64,000 nt of DNA, taken from contig NZ_LZKL01000056.1 in assembly GCF_001668725.1 (NCBI RefSeq), positions 23,771 through 87,770 on the forward strand, read 5' to 3'. Source of the DNA: Mycobacterium sp. E787 (lineage in GTDB: Bacteria > Actinomycetota > Actinomycetes > Mycobacteriales > Mycobacteriaceae). Positions 45,268-54,616 of this stretch are shown piece by piece (position 1 is the stretch's first letter; every line of letters starts with the position of its first letter). The position numbers and the translations under genes were made by a program. The notes under the pieces were generated by a model that was not told where the DNA came from, did not search any database, and worked only from the letters and a program-made list of their open reading frames with translations.

Positions 45268-45327
45268 GCGAACAGACGCAAAAGCGCCCAATTCCTCGGC
45301 GTGTCGCGGGCTTTTGTGTCTGCTCGC
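45268..45327. repeat. Intergenic hairpin C, conserved-loop family
   Basis: Between the convergent ftsK and argA genes. The left arm GCGAACAGACGCAAAAGC pairs with GGCTTTTGTGTCTGCTCGC with only two mismatches. The loop holds CTCGGCGTGTCGC. It begins 1 bp after the ftsK stop, and argA ends 4 bp beyond it, so the hairpin fills the whole gap. Confidence 0.7.
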
Positions 45328-45331
45328 CGGG

Positions 45332-45847
45332 CTAGAGCACCAGCAGCATCCGGGAGTTGCCCAGGATGTTGGGCTTGACGTAGCTGAGGTCCAGGAATTC
45401 GGCGACGCCGATGTCGTAGGAGCGGCACATCTCCTCGTACACCTCGGCGGTGACGGGCGTGCCCTCGATCTCGGTGAACCCGTGCTTGCCGAAGAACTCG
45501 GTCTCGAAGGTCAGCACGAACAACCGCTCCAGCTGCAGCTCGCGGGCCACCTCGAGCAGCCGGTCGACGATCGCGTGGCCGATGCCGTGGCCGGTCATCG
45601 CCGGGTCGACGGCGACGGTGCGCACCTCGCCGAGGTCCGACCACAGCACGTGCAGCGCCCCGCAGCCGACCACCCTGCCCTCGTACTCGGCCACCCAGAA
45701 CTCCTGGACGGCCTCGTAGAGCGTGACGAGGTTTTTCTCCAGCAGGATGCGCCCGGAGTACGTGTCGACGAGTTGTTTGATCGCGGGGACGTCGGACGTT
45801 CGCGCGCGCCGGACCACCGGCCGGGGGTCCCGTGAGCTTTCGGTCAC
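45332..45847 (-). CDS. argA: N-acetylglutamate synthase, short GNAT type
   Basis: The 171-residue GNAT enzyme acetylates glutamate (or glutamine) for arginine synthesis. It has VVGCGALHVLWSDLGEVRTVAVDPAMTGHGIGHAIVDRLLEVAREL (the acetyl-CoA loop) and the mycobacterial C-terminus CRSYDIGVAEFLDLSYVKPNILGNSRMLLVL. It lacks the amino acid kinase half of classical NAGS. The GTG start at 45847 gives a protein comparable to Rv2747 (174). It is divergent from pgsA3. Confidence 0.93.
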   Translation of the reverse strand: MTESSRDPRPVVRRARTSDVPAIKQLVDTYSGRILLEKNLVTLYEAVQEFWVAEYEGRVVGCGALHVLWSDLGEVRTVAVDPAMTGHGIGHAIVDRLLEVARELQLERLFVLTFETEFFGKHGFTEIEGTPVTAEVYEEMCRSYDIGVAEFLDLSYVKPNILGNSRMLLVL

Positions 45848-45903
45848 GGGTAACAGTATCGGCAACCGGGAGAGGAGCGCTGGTCAACCGTTATTCTTAG
45901 GCG

Positions 45904-46494
45904 GTGTCGGGCCAGCCGCAAACACCGCCGGTGGCAAGCCGCGCCCGCATCGCGAACCTCGCCAACGTGCTGACCCTGCTCCGCCTGGTGCTGGTCCCCA
46001 TCTTCCTGCTCGCGCTGTTTTCCGCGGACGGCCACCAAATCGCCGGGCGGATAGTCGCTTTCGTGATTTTCGCCGTCGCCTGCATCACCGACCGGTTCGA
46101 CGGGCTGCTGGCCCGAAACTACGGGATGGCGACCGAGTTCGGTGCGTTCGTCGATCCGATCGCCGACAAGGCCCTGATCGGGTCGGCGCTGATCGGCCTG
46201 TCGATGCTCGGGGACCTGCCGTGGTGGGTAACGGTGGTGATCATGACCCGCGAGGTGGGGGTCACGCTGCTGCGGCTGGCCGTGATACGCCGCGGGGTCA
46301 TCCCGGCGAGTTGGGGCGGCAAGCTCAAGACCGTCGTCCAGGCGTTGGCGATCGGCTTGTTCATCCTGCCGCTGTCGGGGCCTTTCCGGGTGGTGGCGGC
46401 CGTCCTCATGGGCATCGCGATCGTCCTGACGGTGGTGACCGGCGTGGATTACGTGGTGTCCACCGCCCGGGCCGTTCGCCAGCAGGCCGGCTGA
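45904..46494 (+). CDS. pgsA3: CDP-alcohol phosphatidyltransferase PgsA3
   Basis: The 196-residue integral membrane enzyme makes phosphatidylglycerophosphate or a related phospholipid from CDP-diacylglycerol. The family motif D-x2-D-G-x2-A-R ... G-x3-D-x3-D is present in TDRFDGLLARNYGMATEFGAFVDPIADK at about 61-88. Membrane segments are LTLLRLVLVPIFLLALFS, IVAFVIFAVACI, ALIGLSMLGDLPWWVTVVIM, LAIGLFILPLSG and VAAVLMGIAIVLTVVTGV. GTG 45904 is the start. Equivalent to Rv2746c; it precedes clgR on the same strand. Confidence 0.95.
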   Translation: MSGQPQTPPVASRARIANLANVLTLLRLVLVPIFLLALFSADGHQIAGRIVAFVIFAVACITDRFDGLLARNYGMATEFGAFVDPIADKALIGSALIGLSMLGDLPWWVTVVIMTREVGVTLLRLAVIRRGVIPASWGGKLKTVVQALAIGLFILPLSGPFRVVAAVLMGIAIVLTVVTGVDYVVSTARAVRQQAG

Positions 46495-46497
46495 GCG

Positions 46498-46525
46498 GGA
46501 ACCAACTTCACGGCTCGCGGCGTTG
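46498..46525 (+). promoter_or_regulatory. SigE-type (ECF) promoter of the clgR-psp operon
   Basis: GGAAC at 46498-46502 and CGTT at 46521-46524 are 18 bp apart, as in ECF sigma promoters of the SigE class (GGAAC-N18/19-CGTT). They lie just after the pgsA3 stop and about 70 bp before the clgR ATG. In M. tuberculosis, clgR-pspA is under SigE control. The sequence shows the match; activity is inferred. Confidence 0.7.
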
Positions 46526-46597
46526 ACCGTAATGAGTGCCTGCTGAATCTGGGGTTGATACGTGCTGAGCAGGGCTGACTGGACGAAGGAGAGCAGG

Positions 46598-46924
46598 ATG
46601 GCGCCATTGATGCGCGAGGTCATCGGCGATGTGCTGCGCCGGGCCCGAACGTCACAGGGCCGGACGCTGCGCGAGATCTCGGATTCGGCGCGGGTGAGCC
46701 TCGGCTATCTGTCGGAGGTGGAGCGCGGCCGCAAGGAGCCGTCCAGCGAGCTGCTCAACGCGATCTGCGACGCGCTGGAGATGCCGCTGTCGGCGGTGCT
46801 GACCGGCGCCGGCGAGCGGATGGCCAGCGAGGAGAGCGCGGCCTACACCCCGCCGAGCGGCCCCACCATCGACGCCAGCACCAAGGTGGTCATCCCGCCG
46901 GTGGCGTCGCTGGCCGTGGCCTGA
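46598..46924 (+). CDS. clgR: Transcriptional regulator ClgR
   Basis: The 108-residue activator controls protease (clp) and membrane-stress genes. A cro/C1-type helix-turn-helix ([32 protein letters not shown]) covers about 26-57. The terminal [19 protein letters not shown] ends in Val-Ala, a degradation-prone tail that makes ClgR a Clp substrate in relatives. ATG 46598 has AAGGAG upstream; an in-frame start at 46562 is less likely. Equivalent to Rv2745c and followed by pspA. Confidence 0.95.
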   Translation: MAPLMREVIGDVLRRARTSQGRTLREISDSARVSLGYLSEVERGRKEPSSELLNAICDALEMPLSAVLTGAGERMASEESAAYTPPSGPTIDASTKVVIPPVASLAVA

Positions 46925-47045
46925 GGCCTTTCCGGCGCTCGTCGTCACCGGGCTGGCGCCAGGGGTGGGGCGATCGGGCCCGACCCGATAAATTGAGCGG
47001 CAGGGCGCTTGTCCGGCATACAAGAAACGAAGGTGGACCCGACTG

Positions 47046-47876
47046 ATGGCCAATCCGTTCGTCAAAGCGTGGAAATACCTGATGGCGCTGTTCAACTCCA
47101 AGATCGACGAGCACGCCGACCCCAAGGTGCAGATCCAGCAGGCCATCGAGGAAGCCCAGCGCCAACACCAGGCACTGACCCAGCAGGCGGCCCAGGTGAT
47201 CGGCAACCAGCGCCAGCTCGAGATGCGGCTCAACCGGCAACTGGCCGACATCGAGAAGCTGCAGGTCAACGTCCGTCAGGCGCTGACCCTTGCCGACCAG
47301 GCCACCGGCGCCGGGGACGCCGCCAAGGCCGCCGAGTACAACAACGCCGCCGAGGCGTTCGCGGCCCAGCTCGTGACCGCAGAGCAGAGCGTCGAGGACC
47401 TCAAGACCCTGCACGACCAGGCGCTGTCCGCCGCGGCGCAGGCCAAGAAGGCCGTCGAACAGAACTCGATGGTGTTGCAACAGAAGATTTCCGAGCGCAC
47501 CAAGCTGCTCAGCCAGCTCGAGCAGGCCAAGATGCAGGAACAGGTCAGCGCGTCGCTGCGGTCGATGAGCGAGATCGCCGCGCCGGGCAACACCCCGAGC
47601 CTCGACGAGGTGCGCGACAAGATCGAGCGACGGTACGCCAACGCGATCGGTTCCGCCGAACTCGCGCAGGGTTCCGTGCAGGGCCGCATGCTCGAGGTCG
47701 AGCAGGCCGGCATCCAGATGGCCGGGCACTCCCGGTTGGAGCAGATCCGCGCGTCGATGCGCGGCGAAGCGCTGCCGGCGGGCGGGACGCCCGCGACTCC
47801 GGGGGCGGCCCCGGCCACTCCCGCATCCGCCGAGACCGCGGGCGGGCAAGTCGCCGAGAAGCCCTTTGGCCAGTAA
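47046..47876 (+). CDS. pspA: Phage-shock protein A homologue
   Basis: The 276-residue protein is a PspA/IM30 (ESCRT-III-like) family member that binds stressed membrane and stabilises it. It is almost entirely coiled coil (about 30-200: [42 protein letters not shown]). A Pro/Ala-rich tail follows ([18 protein letters not shown]) with a short end. It is equivalent to Rv2744c, the 35-kDa antigen. It lies 121 bp after clgR and 18 bp before pspM, in the SigE/ClgR stress operon. Confidence 0.95.
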   Translation: MANPFVKAWKYLMALFNSKIDEHADPKVQIQQAIEEAQRQHQALTQQAAQVIGNQRQLEMRLNRQLADIEKLQVNVRQALTLADQATGAGDAAKAAEYNNAAEAFAAQLVTAEQSVEDLKTLHDQALSAAAQAKKAVEQNSMVLQQKISERTKLLSQLEQAKMQEQVSASLRSMSEIAAPGNTPSLDEVRDKIERRYANAIGSAELAQGSVQGRMLEVEQAGIQMAGHSRLEQIRASMRGEALPAGGTPATPGAAPATPASAETAGGQVAEKPFGQ

Positions 47877-47894
47877 CGCCGCGGGGAGCCGGCG

Positions 47895-48704
47895 ATGGCG
47901 GTGAAAGCGACCCAACACCGGCCGTGGCGCGCGCTGGTGCAGCGCGGATTCGACACCGCCGCAGACGTTTCCGACCTGGTGGCCCGAAAGATCAGTGCCG
48001 CCGCCGACCCGCGGGCACGGCTGCTGCGCCGACGTCGCCGCGCGCTGCGGTGGGGCCTGGTCTGTGCCGCCGGCTGCGTGTTCTGGATAGCGGTCACGGG
48101 GCTCCTCGCGGCGTGGGGCTGGTTCGCGCTGCTGCTGCAGGTCACCGGCGCCATTGCGGTGGTGCTGGCGATTCCGGCGACACTGTTGCTGCTTCGCTAC
48201 CGATGGCTGCGGTCGGAGCCGCTGCCGGCGCAGCGGCCCACCGGCGCCCGCCGGCTGCCGCCGCCCGGTTCGGCGGCCCGCCCCTCGATGTACGCGCTGG
48301 GCGCTTCCGAACGCGGGTTCTTCTCGCTGTTGGGCGTGATCGAGCGCGGCTCGATGCTGCCGGCCGACGAAATCCGTGACCTGAGCGCCGCCGCGACCAA
48401 GACGTCGGCGGCGATGGCGGCCACCGCCGCCGAGGTGGTGTCGATGGAGCGCGCGGCGCAGTACGCCGAGTCGTCGCGGTCGTACCTGGTGCCCACCATC
48501 AACGCGTTCACCGCGCAGTTGAGTGCCGGCGTGCGTCAGTACAACGAAATGGTCACCGCCGCAGCGCAATTGGTGTCCTCGGCGAATGGGGACGGGGCGG
48601 CCCCCGCGCAGCAGCGCTACCGCGACGAGCTGGTCGGCGCGACCGATCGACTGATGGGTTGGGCGCAGGCGTTCGACGAGCTCGGCGGCTTGCCCAGGCG
48701 CTAG
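47895..48704 (+). CDS. pspM: Psp-system membrane protein PspM
   Basis: The 269-residue membrane protein has two segments (RWGLVCAAGCVFWIAVTGLLAAWGW and LLLQVTGAIAVVLAIPATLLLL). A cytoplasmic part follows with a helical bundle (IRDLSAAATKTSAAMAATAAEVVSMERAAQYAES). In M. tuberculosis this protein (Rv2743c) binds PspA and ties it to the membrane. The next gene in M. tuberculosis, pspN, is missing here. The stop codon is inside a CTAG that also serves as the stop of the convergent ephG. Confidence 0.88.
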   Translation: MAVKATQHRPWRALVQRGFDTAADVSDLVARKISAAADPRARLLRRRRRALRWGLVCAAGCVFWIAVTGLLAAWGWFALLLQVTGAIAVVLAIPATLLLLRYRWLRSEPLPAQRPTGARRLPPPGSAARPSMYALGASERGFFSLLGVIERGSMLPADEIRDLSAAATKTSAAMAATAAEVVSMERAAQYAESSRSYLVPTINAFTAQLSAGVRQYNEMVTAAAQLVSSANGDGAAPAQQRYRDELVGATDRLMGWAQAFDELGGLPRR

Positions 48705-49132
48705 AACGAAGCCCGCAGCGACGGCACCAGCAGCCCGGCCAGGCCGCGCAGCGTCGCCTTGAACATGTCGAAGAAGTCGAAGTAGTCCCGCCACAACGTG
48801 ATTCGCCCGTCGTGGACCTCGAACACGCCGCACACCCAGAACTGCAGCCGCAGCGGTCCGACGATGAGCGCGTCGGTGCGTTCGGTGAGCACCGCGGCGC
48901 CGTCGGAGGCGATGCGGTGGATCTTCACCTCGAAGGCCCCGCGGCCCTCCATCATTGCGAACAGCTTCATCGCCCTGGCGCGCCCGTGGATCGTCGGCAG
49001 CCCGACGTTCTCGTAAACCAGGTTGTCGTCCAGTGCGGCGTCGGCGGCCTCCAAATCCGCGTCCTGCAACGCGTTCAGGAAGCCCTCGACCGTGCGAGCG
49101 TTCGCGACGCCCGTGCCAGTGAGCTCGGTCAT
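48701..49132 (-). CDS. ephG: Limonene-1,2-epoxide-hydrolase-like protein (EphG)
   Basis: The 143-residue NTF2-like protein resembles limonene-1,2-epoxide hydrolases; the M. tuberculosis counterpart is Rv2740 (149 residues), which takes lipid or cholesterol-derived epoxides. TVEGFLNALQDADLEAADAALDDNLVYENVGLPTIHGRARAM and FEVHDGRITLWRDYFDFFDM include the Asp-Arg-Asp-type catalytic residues (Arg in HGRARA, Asp in WRDYFD). The stop codon CTA/TAG is shared with pspM. It is divergent from a glycosyltransferase gene 52 bp away. Confidence 0.9.
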   Translation of the reverse strand: MTELTGTGVANARTVEGFLNALQDADLEAADAALDDNLVYENVGLPTIHGRARAMKLFAMMEGRGAFEVKIHRIASDGAAVLTERTDALIVGPLRLQFWVCGVFEVHDGRITLWRDYFDFFDMFKATLRGLAGLLVPSLRASF

Positions 49133-49184
49133 GCTGCCAGCGTAGGCGCATGTGGCGGTCCGGCCGTGTGGCAGGGTAGGGCCG

Positions 49185-50351
49185 ATGCGCGTCGCCGTGG
49201 TCGCCGGGCCGGATCCCGGGCATTCGTTCCCCGCCATCGCGCTGTGCCGGCGTTTCGCCGAGGCGGGCGACGAGCCCACGCTGTTCACCGGGGCGGAGTG
49301 GCTCGACGCCGCCCGCGGCGTCGGGATCGAGGCCGTCGAGTTGGACGGGCTGGCGGCCGTCGACGAGGACGTCGACGCCGGCGCCCGGATCCATCGCCGA
49401 GCGGCCCGGATGGCGGTGCTCAACGTGCCGGCGCTGCGCGAGCTGGCGCCGGACCTGGTGGTCTCCGACGTCATCACCGCGGGTGGCGGGATGGCCGCCG
49501 AGCTGTTGGGCATTCCGTGGATCGAGCTCAACCCGCACCCGCTGTACCTGCCGTCGAAGGGGCTGCCGCCGATCGGCAGCGGGCTGGCGCCCGGCACCGG
49601 CTTCCGCGGCCGGCTGCGGGACGCCACGATGCGCGCGCTGACGGGGCGGTCCTGGCGCGCCGGCATCAAGCAGCGCGCCGCCGCCCGGCTCGAGATCGGG
49701 CTGCCCGCCGTCGACCCGGGGCCGCTGCGCCGCCTCATCGCCACGCTGCCCGCTCTCGAGGTGCCGCGCCCGGACTGGCCCGAGGAGGCCGTCGTGGTGG
49801 GGCCGCTGCACTTCGAGCCGACCGATCGGGTGCTGCCCATCCCGCCGGGCTCCGGGCCGGTGGTGGTCGTCGCGCCGTCGACCGCGCTGACCGGGACCGC
49901 CGGCCTGGCCGAGGTGGCGCTGGAATGCCTGACGCCCGGCGACACGCTGCCGGCCGGATCCCGACTGGTGGTGTCGCGGCTGGGCGGGGCGGAGCTGACG
50001 GTCCCGCCGTGGGCGGTGGTCGGGCTGGGATGCCAGGCCGAGTTGTTGACGCACGCCGACCTGGTGATCTGCGGTGGCGGCCACGGCATGGTGGCCAAGA
50101 CGCTGCTGTCCGGGGTGCCGCTGGTGGTGGTCCCCGGCGGCGGGGATCAATGGGAGATGGCCAACCGGGTGGTGCGCCAGGGGAGCGGGCTGCTGGTCCG
50201 GCCGCTCGCGGCCGACGCCCTGGCGGCCGCGGTCGGCGAGGTGCTGTCGTCGCCCGGCTACCGGGAGGCCGCGCAACGAGCGGCCGCCGGCATCGCCGAC
50301 GTCGCGGACCCGGTGCGGGTGTGCCACCAAGCGCTGGCGCTTGCCGGGTAG
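49185..50351 (+). CDS. Glycosyltransferase, GT1 (Rv2739c-like)
   Basis: The 388-residue GT-B enzyme has MRVAVVAGPDPGHSFPAIALCRRFAEAGDEPTLFTG (acceptor half) and the nucleotide-sugar motif VICGGGHGMVAKTLLSGVPLVVVPGGGDQWEMANRVV at about 296-332. The GGGHG replaces the usual HHGGAGT, a recognised variant of this group. ATG 49185 is chosen, since upstream codons fall in the divergent promoter. The acceptor is unknown. A DUF3046 gene begins 10 bp after its stop. Confidence 0.88.
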   Translation: MRVAVVAGPDPGHSFPAIALCRRFAEAGDEPTLFTGAEWLDAARGVGIEAVELDGLAAVDEDVDAGARIHRRAARMAVLNVPALRELAPDLVVSDVITAGGGMAAELLGIPWIELNPHPLYLPSKGLPPIGSGLAPGTGFRGRLRDATMRALTGRSWRAGIKQRAAARLEIGLPAVDPGPLRRLIATLPALEVPRPDWPEEAVVVGPLHFEPTDRVLPIPPGSGPVVVVAPSTALTGTAGLAEVALECLTPGDTLPAGSRLVVSRLGGAELTVPPWAVVGLGCQAELLTHADLVICGGGHGMVAKTLLSGVPLVVVPGGGDQWEMANRVVRQGSGLLVRPLAADALAAAVGEVLSSPGYREAAQRAAAGIADVADPVRVCHQALALAG

Positions 50352-50361
50352 CCGGCTGGGT

Positions 50362-50568
50362 ATGTTGGCTGACGTGCGGCTGACGGAGTTCAACGAGCGG
50401 GTTGTCTTGCGATTCGGTGCCACCTACGGCCCGTCTGTGCTCGAAGATCACGTGCTGAGCGGCCTCGACGGCCGCACCGCGGCCCAGGCGATCGAGGAGG
50501 GGATCGAACCCCGCGACGTCTGGCGCGCCTTGTGCGCCGACTTCGACGTCCCCCGCGACCAGTGGTGA
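50362..50568 (+). CDS. DUF3046 protein (Rv2738c-like)
   Basis: The 68-residue protein (VRLTEFNERVVLRFGATYG ... EEGIEPRDVWRALCADFDVPRDQW) belongs to DUF3046, conserved next to recA in actinobacteria. ATG 50362 or GTG 50374 could be the start; the former has MLADVRLTEF as in the Rv2738c reading. The function is unknown. The neighbourhood suggests a DNA-repair link, but nothing in the sequence shows it. Confidence 0.85.
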   Translation: MLADVRLTEFNERVVLRFGATYGPSVLEDHVLSGLDGRTAAQAIEEGIEPRDVWRALCADFDVPRDQW

Positions 50569-50595
50569 CTGCGCGGCCTGGCTTGTGAATCCGCG

Positions 50596-50659
50596 GCTTC
50601 GGGTGTGAGGCCACGGCGACGACACGCCGACCCGGCCCGCCCTGGTTGCACACCGAAAG
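50596..50659. repeat. Intergenic hairpin D, conserved-loop family
   Basis: Upstream of recA. The left arm GGCTTCGGGTGTGAGGCCA pairs with TGGTTGCACACCGAAAGCC with a few mismatches. The loop holds CGACACGCCGA (50620-50630), the reverse complement of TCGGCGTGTCG found in hairpins B and C, so this copy is inverted. It lies over 45 bp before the LexA box. Confidence 0.6.
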
Positions 50660-50704
50660 CCCTCAACGCACACGGAAGCCCCGCGTCCGGCGTGTCCGCT
50701 TGAA

Positions 50705-50720
50705 TCGAACACGTGTTCGG
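50705..50720. promoter_or_regulatory. LexA (SOS) box of recA
   Basis: TCGAACACGTGTTCGG matches the mycobacterial LexA box TCGAAC-N4-GTTCGA in 11 of 12 defined positions. It lies 111 bp before the recA start, so LexA would repress an upstream promoter until DNA damage. The position fits that known for M. tuberculosis recA. Confidence 0.9.
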
Positions 50721-50750
50721 CTACTGTGGTGATCGTTCGGAGGAATCGAC

Positions 50751-50773
50751 TTGTCGGACCCCGCGCCTAGTGT
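50751..50773 (+). promoter_or_regulatory. RecA-NDp-type (PafBC-dependent) promoter of recA
   Basis: TTGTCGG at 50751-50757 and TAGTGT at 50768-50773 match the LexA-independent DNA-damage promoter (TTGTCRGTG-N8-TAGNNT). The offset of 17 bp from one to the other is right. With the LexA box upstream, recA has two damage-responsive inputs, as in M. tuberculosis. Confidence 0.8.
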
Positions 50774-50830
50774 CACGGCCAACCGACCGATACCGGTCAT
50801 CCGAACACAACGACGATAGGAAGAGGCACC

Positions 50831-51880
50831 ATGACGCAAGCCCCCGACCGCGAGAAGGCTCTCGAGCTGGCGATGGCCCAGATCGAAAAGAGCTACGGCA
50901 AGGGCTCGGTGATGCGTCTCGGCGACGAGATGCGTCAACCGATCTCGGTCATCCCGACCGGATCCATCGCACTGGACGTGGCCCTGGGCATCGGCGGCCT
51001 GCCCCGCGGCCGGGTCGTGGAGATCTACGGCCCGGAGTCCTCGGGTAAGACCACCGTCGCGCTGCACGCGGTGGCCAACGCCCAGGCCGCCGGCGGCGTC
51101 GCGGCGTTCATCGACGCCGAGCACGCCCTGGACCCGGACTACGCCAAGAAACTCGGTGTCGACACCGATTCGCTGCTGGTCAGCCAGCCCGACACCGGTG
51201 AGCAGGCCCTCGAGATCGCCGACATGCTGATCCGCTCCGGCGCGCTGGACATCCTGGTCATCGACTCGGTGGCGGCCCTGGTGCCGCGCGCCGAACTCGA
51301 GGGCGAGATGGGGGACAGCCACGTCGGCCTGCAGGCCCGCCTGATGAGCCAGGCGCTGCGGAAAATGACCGGCGCGCTCAACAACTCGGGGACCACGGCG
51401 ATCTTCATCAACCAGCTCCGCGAAAAGATCGGGGTGATGTTCGGCAGCCCCGAAACCACCACGGGCGGAAAGGCTTTGAAGTTCTACGCGTCGGTGCGCA
51501 TGGACGTGCGCCGGATCGAGACGCTCAAGGACGGCACCAACGCGGTCGGCAACCGCACCCGGGTCAAGGTCGTCAAGAACAAGGTGTCGCCGCCGTTCAA
51601 GCAGGCCGAGTTCGACATCCTCTACGGCAAGGGCATCAGCCGTGAGGGCTCGCTGATCGACATGGGTGTGGATCAGGGCTTCATCCGCAAGTCCGGGTCG
51701 TGGTTCACCTACGAGGGCGAGCAGCTCGGCCAGGGCAAGGAGAACGTCCGCAACTTCCTGATGGAAAACGCCGATGTGGCCAACGAGATCGAAAAGAAGA
51801 TCAAGGAAAAGCTCGGCATTGGCGCGGTGGTGACCGATGACCCCTCCGGTGATGTCCTCCCCGCTCCCGTCGACTTCTGA
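50831..51880 (+). CDS. recA: Recombinase RecA (no intein)
   Basis: The 349-residue RecA forms filaments on single-stranded DNA and drives homologous recombination and LexA self-cleavage. Walker [10 protein letters not shown] is near 67-75, and the usual L2 segment [30 protein letters not shown] is intact. There is no intein; M. tuberculosis RecA contains one. The ribosome-binding site GGAAGAGG at 50819-50826 precedes ATG. recX overlaps its end by 44 bp, so the two are coupled. Confidence 0.99.
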   Translation: MTQAPDREKALELAMAQIEKSYGKGSVMRLGDEMRQPISVIPTGSIALDVALGIGGLPRGRVVEIYGPESSGKTTVALHAVANAQAAGGVAAFIDAEHALDPDYAKKLGVDTDSLLVSQPDTGEQALEIADMLIRSGALDILVIDSVAALVPRAELEGEMGDSHVGLQARLMSQALRKMTGALNNSGTTAIFINQLREKIGVMFGSPETTTGGKALKFYASVRMDVRRIETLKDGTNAVGNRTRVKVVKNKVSPPFKQAEFDILYGKGISREGSLIDMGVDQGFIRKSGSWFTYEGEQLGQGKENVRNFLMENADVANEIEKKIKEKLGIGAVVTDDPSGDVLPAPVDF

Positions 51881-52364
51881 GCCGGCCCGCGAAGAGCAGG
51901 CGCGGGCGCTGTGCCTGCGCCTGCTCACCGCGAGGGCGCGCACCCGCGCCGAGCTGTCCGGTCAGCTGGCCAAACGCGGATACCCCGACGACGTCAGCGC
52001 TCGGGTGCTCGACCGGCTGGCCGCCGTCGGCCTGGTGGACGACGCCGGGTTCGCCGAGCAGTGGGTGGCATCCCGGCGGGCGAAGGCGGGAAAGAGCCGC
52101 CGCGCCCTGGCCGCCGAGCTGCACACGAAGGGTGTCGACAAGGACGTGATCACCGCGGCGCTGGGCGGAATCGACGCCGGGGCAGAACGCGACCGCGCCG
52201 AGCAGCTGGTGCGGGCCAAGCTGCGCCGCGAGACGCTGGCCGACGAAGCCAAGGTGAGCCGCAGGCTGGTCGGGATGCTGGCCCGCCGCGGCTACAGCCA
52301 GAACCTGGCGGCCGAAGTCGTCATCGCCGAGCTGGCCGCCGAACGGGAACGCCGCCGCGTCTAG
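51837..52364 (+). CDS. recX: RecA regulator RecX
   Basis: The 175-residue protein inhibits RecA filament extension. It has three repeats of the three-helix RecX module ([76 protein letters not shown] ... [26 protein letters not shown]). It starts within the 3' end of recA; ATG 51837 is used, while ATG 51852 is an alternative 5 codons later. Length fits M. tuberculosis RecX (174). Confidence 0.95.
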   Translation: MTPPVMSSPLPSTSEPAREEQARALCLRLLTARARTRAELSGQLAKRGYPDDVSARVLDRLAAVGLVDDAGFAEQWVASRRAKAGKSRRALAAELHTKGVDKDVITAALGGIDAGAERDRAEQLVRAKLRRETLADEAKVSRRLVGMLARRGYSQNLAAEVVIAELAAERERRRV

Positions 52365-52508
52365 GTCAGACGGTGCGACCCGGGGGACTCCCCAGCTCCG
52401 CGGGGACCCCACCCGTTTGCGGGGGACTGCGCCCGGCTCCCGCCGCGCCGGCGATCGCCACGACCTGCGGGTTAATCCCGTAAGCCCGGGTCGCCGTAGC
52501 ATGGCCCC

Positions 52509-54017
52509 GTGACTTCGACGGCGGCCCGAGATGTTTCGGCGGTGCGTACCTACCAGGTACGCACTTACGGCTGCCAGATGAACGTCCACGACTCCGAGCG
52601 GCTGGCGGGGCTGCTGGAGGCGGCCGGCTATCAGCGCGCGGCCGACGGTGCCGACGCCGACGTGGTGGTCTTCAACACCTGCGCCGTCCGGGAGAACGCC
52701 GACAACAAGCTGTACGGCAACCTCAGCCACCTGGCCCCGCGCAAGCGCGGCAACCCGGACATGCAGATCGCGGTCGGCGGCTGCCTGGCCCAGAAGGACC
52801 GGGACGCGCTGCTGCGCAAGGCGCCCTGGGTCGACGTCGTCTTCGGCACGCACAACATCGGATCGCTGCCGACGCTGCTCGACCGGGCCCGGCACAACAG
52901 GGTCGCGCAGGTGGAGATCTCGACGGCGCTGCAGCAGTTCCCGTCGTCGCTGCCCACCGCCCGCGAATCCGCTTACGCCGCATGGGTTTCCATCTCCGTC
53001 GGGTGCAACAACAGCTGCACCTTCTGCATCGTCCCGTCGCTGCGCGGCAAGGAGGTCGACCGCAGCCCGGACGACATCCTGGCCGAGGCGCGGTCGCTGG
53101 TGGATGACGGCGTGCTCGAAATCACCCTGCTGGGCCAGAACGTCAACGCCTACGGGGTGTCCTTCGCGGACCCGGCGCTGCCCCGCGACCGCGGCGCGTT
53201 CGCCGAACTGCTGCGGGCCTGCGGGCGCATCGACGGGCTGGAACGCGTGCGGTTCACCTCGCCGCACCCGGCCGAGTTCACCGACGACGTCATCGAGGCG
53301 ATGGCGCAGACGCCGAACGTCTGCCCGGCGCTGCACATGCCGCTGCAGTCCGGCTCCGACCGGGTGCTGCGCGCGATGCGGCGCTCGTACCGCGCCGAGC
53401 GCTACCTGGGCATCATCGAGCGGGTGCGGGCGGCGATGCCGCACGCGGCGATCACCACGGACCTGATCGTCGGATTCCCCGGTGAGACGGAAGAGGACTT
53501 CGCCGCCACGCTCGACGTCGTGCGGCAGGCCCGGTTCGCGGCCGCGTTCACCTTCCAGTACTCCAAGCGGCCCGGCACCCCCGCCGCCGCCCTAGCCGGG
53601 CAGGTGCCGAAAGCGGTTGTGCAGGAACGCTACGAGCGGCTGGTCGAGGCGCAGGAGCAGATCTCGCTGGAGGGCAATCGTGCGCTGATCGGTCAGGCCG
53701 TCGAATTGCTGGTGGCCACCGGTGAAGGACGCAAGGACGCCCGCACGTCCAGGATGACCGGCCGGGCCCGCGACGGCCGCCTGGTGCACTTCGCCCCCGA
53801 AGACGCCGGCGACGTGCGCCCGGGCGACGTCGTCACCACGGTGGTCACCGGGGCGGCCCCGCACCACCTCATCGCCGACGCGGGCATCCGCAGTCACCGC
53901 CGCACCCGGGCGGGTGACGCGCATGCCGCCGGGCGGCGCCCCCGCACGATCGGCCTCGGCATGCCCGCCGTCGGGCCGTCCGTCCAATCGCTCGAACCCC
54001 TGGGATGTGCCCGATGA
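52509..54017 (+). CDS. miaB: tRNA-2-methylthio-N6-isopentenyladenosine synthase MiaB
   Basis: The 502-residue radical-SAM methylthiotransferase modifies isopentenyl-A37 of tRNAs. The N-terminal UPF0004 domain has the cluster cysteine in [11 protein letters not shown] and CAVRENAD. The radical SAM cluster is Cys166-x3-Cys170-x2-Cys173 (CNNSCTFC). A TRAM domain at about 380-450 ([18 protein letters not shown] ... [13 protein letters not shown]) ends it. The last ~40 residues are Pro/Arg-rich and dissimilar to the core. GTG 52509 is the start. miaA, which makes its substrate, is 4.2 kb further downstream. Confidence 0.96.
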   Translation: MTSTAARDVSAVRTYQVRTYGCQMNVHDSERLAGLLEAAGYQRAADGADADVVVFNTCAVRENADNKLYGNLSHLAPRKRGNPDMQIAVGGCLAQKDRDALLRKAPWVDVVFGTHNIGSLPTLLDRARHNRVAQVEISTALQQFPSSLPTARESAYAAWVSISVGCNNSCTFCIVPSLRGKEVDRSPDDILAEARSLVDDGVLEITLLGQNVNAYGVSFADPALPRDRGAFAELLRACGRIDGLERVRFTSPHPAEFTDDVIEAMAQTPNVCPALHMPLQSGSDRVLRAMRRSYRAERYLGIIERVRAAMPHAAITTDLIVGFPGETEEDFAATLDVVRQARFAAAFTFQYSKRPGTPAAALAGQVPKAVVQERYERLVEAQEQISLEGNRALIGQAVELLVATGEGRKDARTSRMTGRARDGRLVHFAPEDAGDVRPGDVVTTVVTGAAPHHLIADAGIRSHRRTRAGDAHAAGRRPRTIGLGMPAVGPSVQSLEPLGCAR

Positions 54018-54616
54018 AGAAAGAACACGCCGACATCGACGCCCTGCGCAGCGAAATCGACGCCGCCGAACGCCGGGTGGCGGGGGAGATCGATCCCGGC
54101 GCAAGGGCTTTGGTGGTCGCGATCCTGGTGTTCGTGCTGCTGGGATCGTTCATCCTGCCGCACACCGGCGACGTGCGGGGCTGGGACGTGCTGTTTTCCA
54201 CGCATGGCGCCGGCGCCGCCGCGGTGGCGCTGCCGTCGCGGGTGTTCGCCTGGCTGGCGCTGGTGTTCGGCGTGGGTTTCTCGATCCTGGCGCTGATCAC
54301 GCGGCGCTGGGCGCTGGCCTGGGTGGCGCTGGCGGGTTCGGCGATCGCCTCCGCCGCCGGGCTGCTGGCGGTGTGGTCGCGCCAAACCGTGGCCGCCGGG
54401 CATCCCGGACCGGGCGTGGGCCTGATCGTCGCGTGGATCACGGTGATGCTGTTGACGTTTCACTGGGCCCGCGTGGTGTGGGCGCGCACCGTCGTGCAAC
54501 TGGCGGCCGAGGAGCAGCGGCGCAAGCTCGCCGCGCAGCAGCAGTCGATGACGCTGCTGGACAGCCTGGGCGATCCGGAGGACCGGACGCCGCCACCGAC
54601 CGAAGGCCAGGACTGA
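54014..54616 (+). CDS. Membrane protein (Rv2732c-like)
   Basis: The 200-residue protein begins in the miaB stop (ATGA). It has a short charged start and four predicted membrane segments ([85 protein letters not shown]). The tail is charged ([16 protein letters not shown]). Equivalent to Rv2732c; function unknown. The end runs into a 51-bp direct repeat pair, whose first copy contains its stop codon. Confidence 0.88.
   Translation: MKKEHADIDALRSEIDAAERRVAGEIDPGARALVVAILVFVLLGSFILPHTGDVRGWDVLFSTHGAGAAAVALPSRVFAWLALVFGVGFSILALITRRWALAWVALAGSAIASAAGLLAVWSRQTVAAGHPGPGVGLIVAWITVMLLTFHWARVVWARTVVQLAAEEQRRKLAAQQQSMTLLDSLGDPEDRTPPPTEGQD

Noticed and set aside
42828..45887. Open frame of about 1,019 codons on the minus strand opposite ftsK
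   Set aside because: It is an antisense shadow of ftsK and argA with biased His/Gly/Arg composition and no motif.
46890..50423. Open frame of about 1,177 codons on the minus strand opposite clgR-pspA-pspM and the glycosyltransferase
   Set aside because: It is a shadow of five well-supported genes. It contains no plausible family sequence apart from the piece that is ephG in another frame.
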